Shown here: positions 62,276 to 64,000 of the stretch, in pieces
How positions within the stretch are numbered: position 1 is the stretch's first letter
Layout of the letters: each line of letters starts with the position of its first letter
NCBI GenBank assembly: GCA_036023115.1
Contig: JAYKKT010000059.1
Coordinates: 5,726,001-5,790,000 of the forward strand
Length of the DNA stretch: 64,000 nucleotides
DNA from: Brasenia schreberi
Taxonomy: Eukaryota; Streptophyta; Magnoliopsida; Nymphaeales; Cabombaceae
Direction of reading: 5' to 3'
Notes under the pieces: generated by a model
Told to the model about the DNA's origin: nothing
Seen by the model: only the letters and a program-made list of their open reading frames with translations
Databases searched by the model: none
Made by a program: the position numbers and the translations under genes

Positions 62276-63329
62276 TATTTTACAGCTTTTAAGGTTATTA
62301 ATTTCCTTAATTATGGGAGATTAAGTGTTATCAGTAATCCTATAGAAGTTTTATGTATAAAATGTGGTGGACTGTAATTGGATTCATCTATAATTACAAC
62401 CTTTTCAGTGGCATTTGAGCATTTTTAGTGTCATAAGAGTGGATGGATCACCTGCAGATTCTGGTGCCACTAAAAGACCAAATACCACCAGAGAGGTTGT
62501 CAGTGTAAATGAATTCTATTGCGGTCACATTCAATTTATTTTGCTTTATTTGATAGCATCCTGTTGATACTGCGATAATTGGATTTCTACCATATTCAGA
62601 ACTTAGATATCCAGTCATATCCCTAACCATTCTTTTTACCTGTTTATTCGTTACCTGTGGACAAAGTGCTGTACTTTAGGAATCTGGTTGACGTATGATG
62701 AGATTTTAACCTTATGTCTCATCAAAATTCTGAAGTTAGACATGCTTGGGCTCGAAAACTGCTAGAACAGCTGACCTCCTGGGATGCCTTTCTGTTGGCA
62801 AGCCATAGTGTTGGATTTTCCATATACGAATTCAAAGATCTTCTGTTAAGCTGTTTTGAAGCAATAGTGAAGGAGCTTAAAATAGCCGCTCTAATCCTTG
62901 TAATTTTCAGAGGAATGTGCTGTTGGTTGATGCAAGGAAGTTCTTTGTCAACCTCTATAGAGTAAATGTCGGAATTTCTGGCCTCCTTTGACCTTTATGA
63001 AAACTAGGTATCTTACTGCCGTGACCATGGCAACAATTATGGGAGTTTGCATGTTCTTTGGTAATGTCACTATCAATTGCTACTTCTGTTCTGTATACGC
63101 AACATTCTTTAATTATCAGTCTGCAGCTTGAGAAACATGCATAAGCAACTATCTCATTCCCAGTTTGGTTGGGTTTTACACACAAACCGCATAGAGGTTG
63201 ATCAGGACTTGTTCTTCAGCTTAAACACACTCAAAAGAAATTAATGCATGTTTACAGCAGACAAATTTTTGTTGCTAATCATGGCTCCCCACATACCCAA
63301 GGCTACACTTAGTTTGCTTCCATTTGGTG

Positions 63330-63368
<39 letters not shown>

Positions 63369-64000
63369 AGTTGACTGTCATTGTGCACATATAAGATGTA
63401 TTTAAAGAATAGCACAGTTATATATACAATATACAAACAAGGCTATGCAAGCATATGTATATAGAGGAACAAATCTCAACCATACAATGGTTGAAATTTA
63501 AATTTAAAAAACAAAAGTATATGCATACTTTTTTCTAGATGCACTTTTTCACACGAGTACTTTTTGTGTTTTTCTTAACCGATGTTGAAAGATACCACAA
63601 AATATAATGTTTTTTCCAAGCTCATCCTCAAAATGCCATGTGGCTGTCAGTGATTAGAGTTGGTAGATAGATCAATATATATTCATTTATGTACACAAGA
63701 GACAAAAAAATAGATTAAAAGTTGAAGTTAAAGAGATTAGAAATGGACTTCAAGTTGAGACATTTTTGGTAAGGAGAGCTCAAAATAGAATTACATTATT
63801 CTGAAAAAGGATTTGAAGAAGAGTGCTCAAAGGAAAGATGATAAGAGATCCAATTATGATGATCATCTTAGTGTCGTTAGAATATTTCCGAATGCCAAAA
63901 AAGCCGAGTAAAAAATGAATCGCAGAAGGGGATTGTTCACGACATTCTTCCATGTGAAATTTAAGCATCATATTTCCCAATAGAGTGGCACTATAATTGC
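62276..64000. other. Right edge, no gene recognised
   Basis: AT-rich. An (AT)n tract lies at about 63335-63361. Frames at 62714-62965 and 63780-63980 have no recognisable family. The missing 3' exons of the nitronate monooxygenase were looked for and not found. Confidence 0.5.

Overview
This window is nuclear DNA of a flowering plant. The genes have GT-AG introns, plant-type families (HAK/KUP potassium transporter, cryptochrome 1) and a dense load of plant retrotransposons and hAT transposons. I cannot name the species; nothing looks like a grass, and a magnoliid-like or early-branching lineage is only a guess.

Layout. 1-3780: 5' part of a decayed Ty1/copia element (minus strand, running off the left edge). 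4333-16887 (plus): a KUP7-type potassium transporter in ten exons. All exons align with the family, but four lesions shift the frame. Its intron 5 holds an RTE LINE that itself holds a 2.45-kb hAT element, both with target-site duplications (TSDs). 18191-41200 (minus): an apparently intact 12-exon gene for a WDR74/NSA1-like WD-repeat ribosome-biogenesis protein (407 codons plus stop, every exon phase consistent). It is spread over 23 kb because its introns host two full-size RTE LINEs, plus an old hAT element that contains a third LINE and three copies of a small 8-bp-TSD element. The gene converges tail-to-tail with KUP. 41201-49657: AT-rich intergenic DNA with microsatellites, a tRNA-derived SINE and a fifth LINE. 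49658-54498 (plus): a CRY1 relic with an internal loss of about 108 codons and one frameshift. 54499-57330: SINE-like insertions and G-runs. About 57330-62275 (plus): a nitronate monooxygenase (2-nitropropane dioxygenase) relic. 62276-64000: nothing recognised.

Main themes. (1) One RTE LINE family dominates: five long copies, two copies of a roughly 200-bp derivative that joins the LINE 5' and 3' ends, and three ultra-short insertions (33, 35 and 72 bp) of the 3' tail, each with an 18-20-bp TSD. (2) A non-autonomous 8-bp-TSD family occurs three times, and one copy carries an exon fragment of an RRM RNA-binding protein. (3) Of four ordinary genes, three are disrupted by small or mid-sized deletions and insertions while the ribosome-biogenesis gene is clean. 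This fits decay of one copy of a duplicated segment, although assembly errors must be excluded.

All calls come from reading the sequence and from remembered family features; no database search was run.
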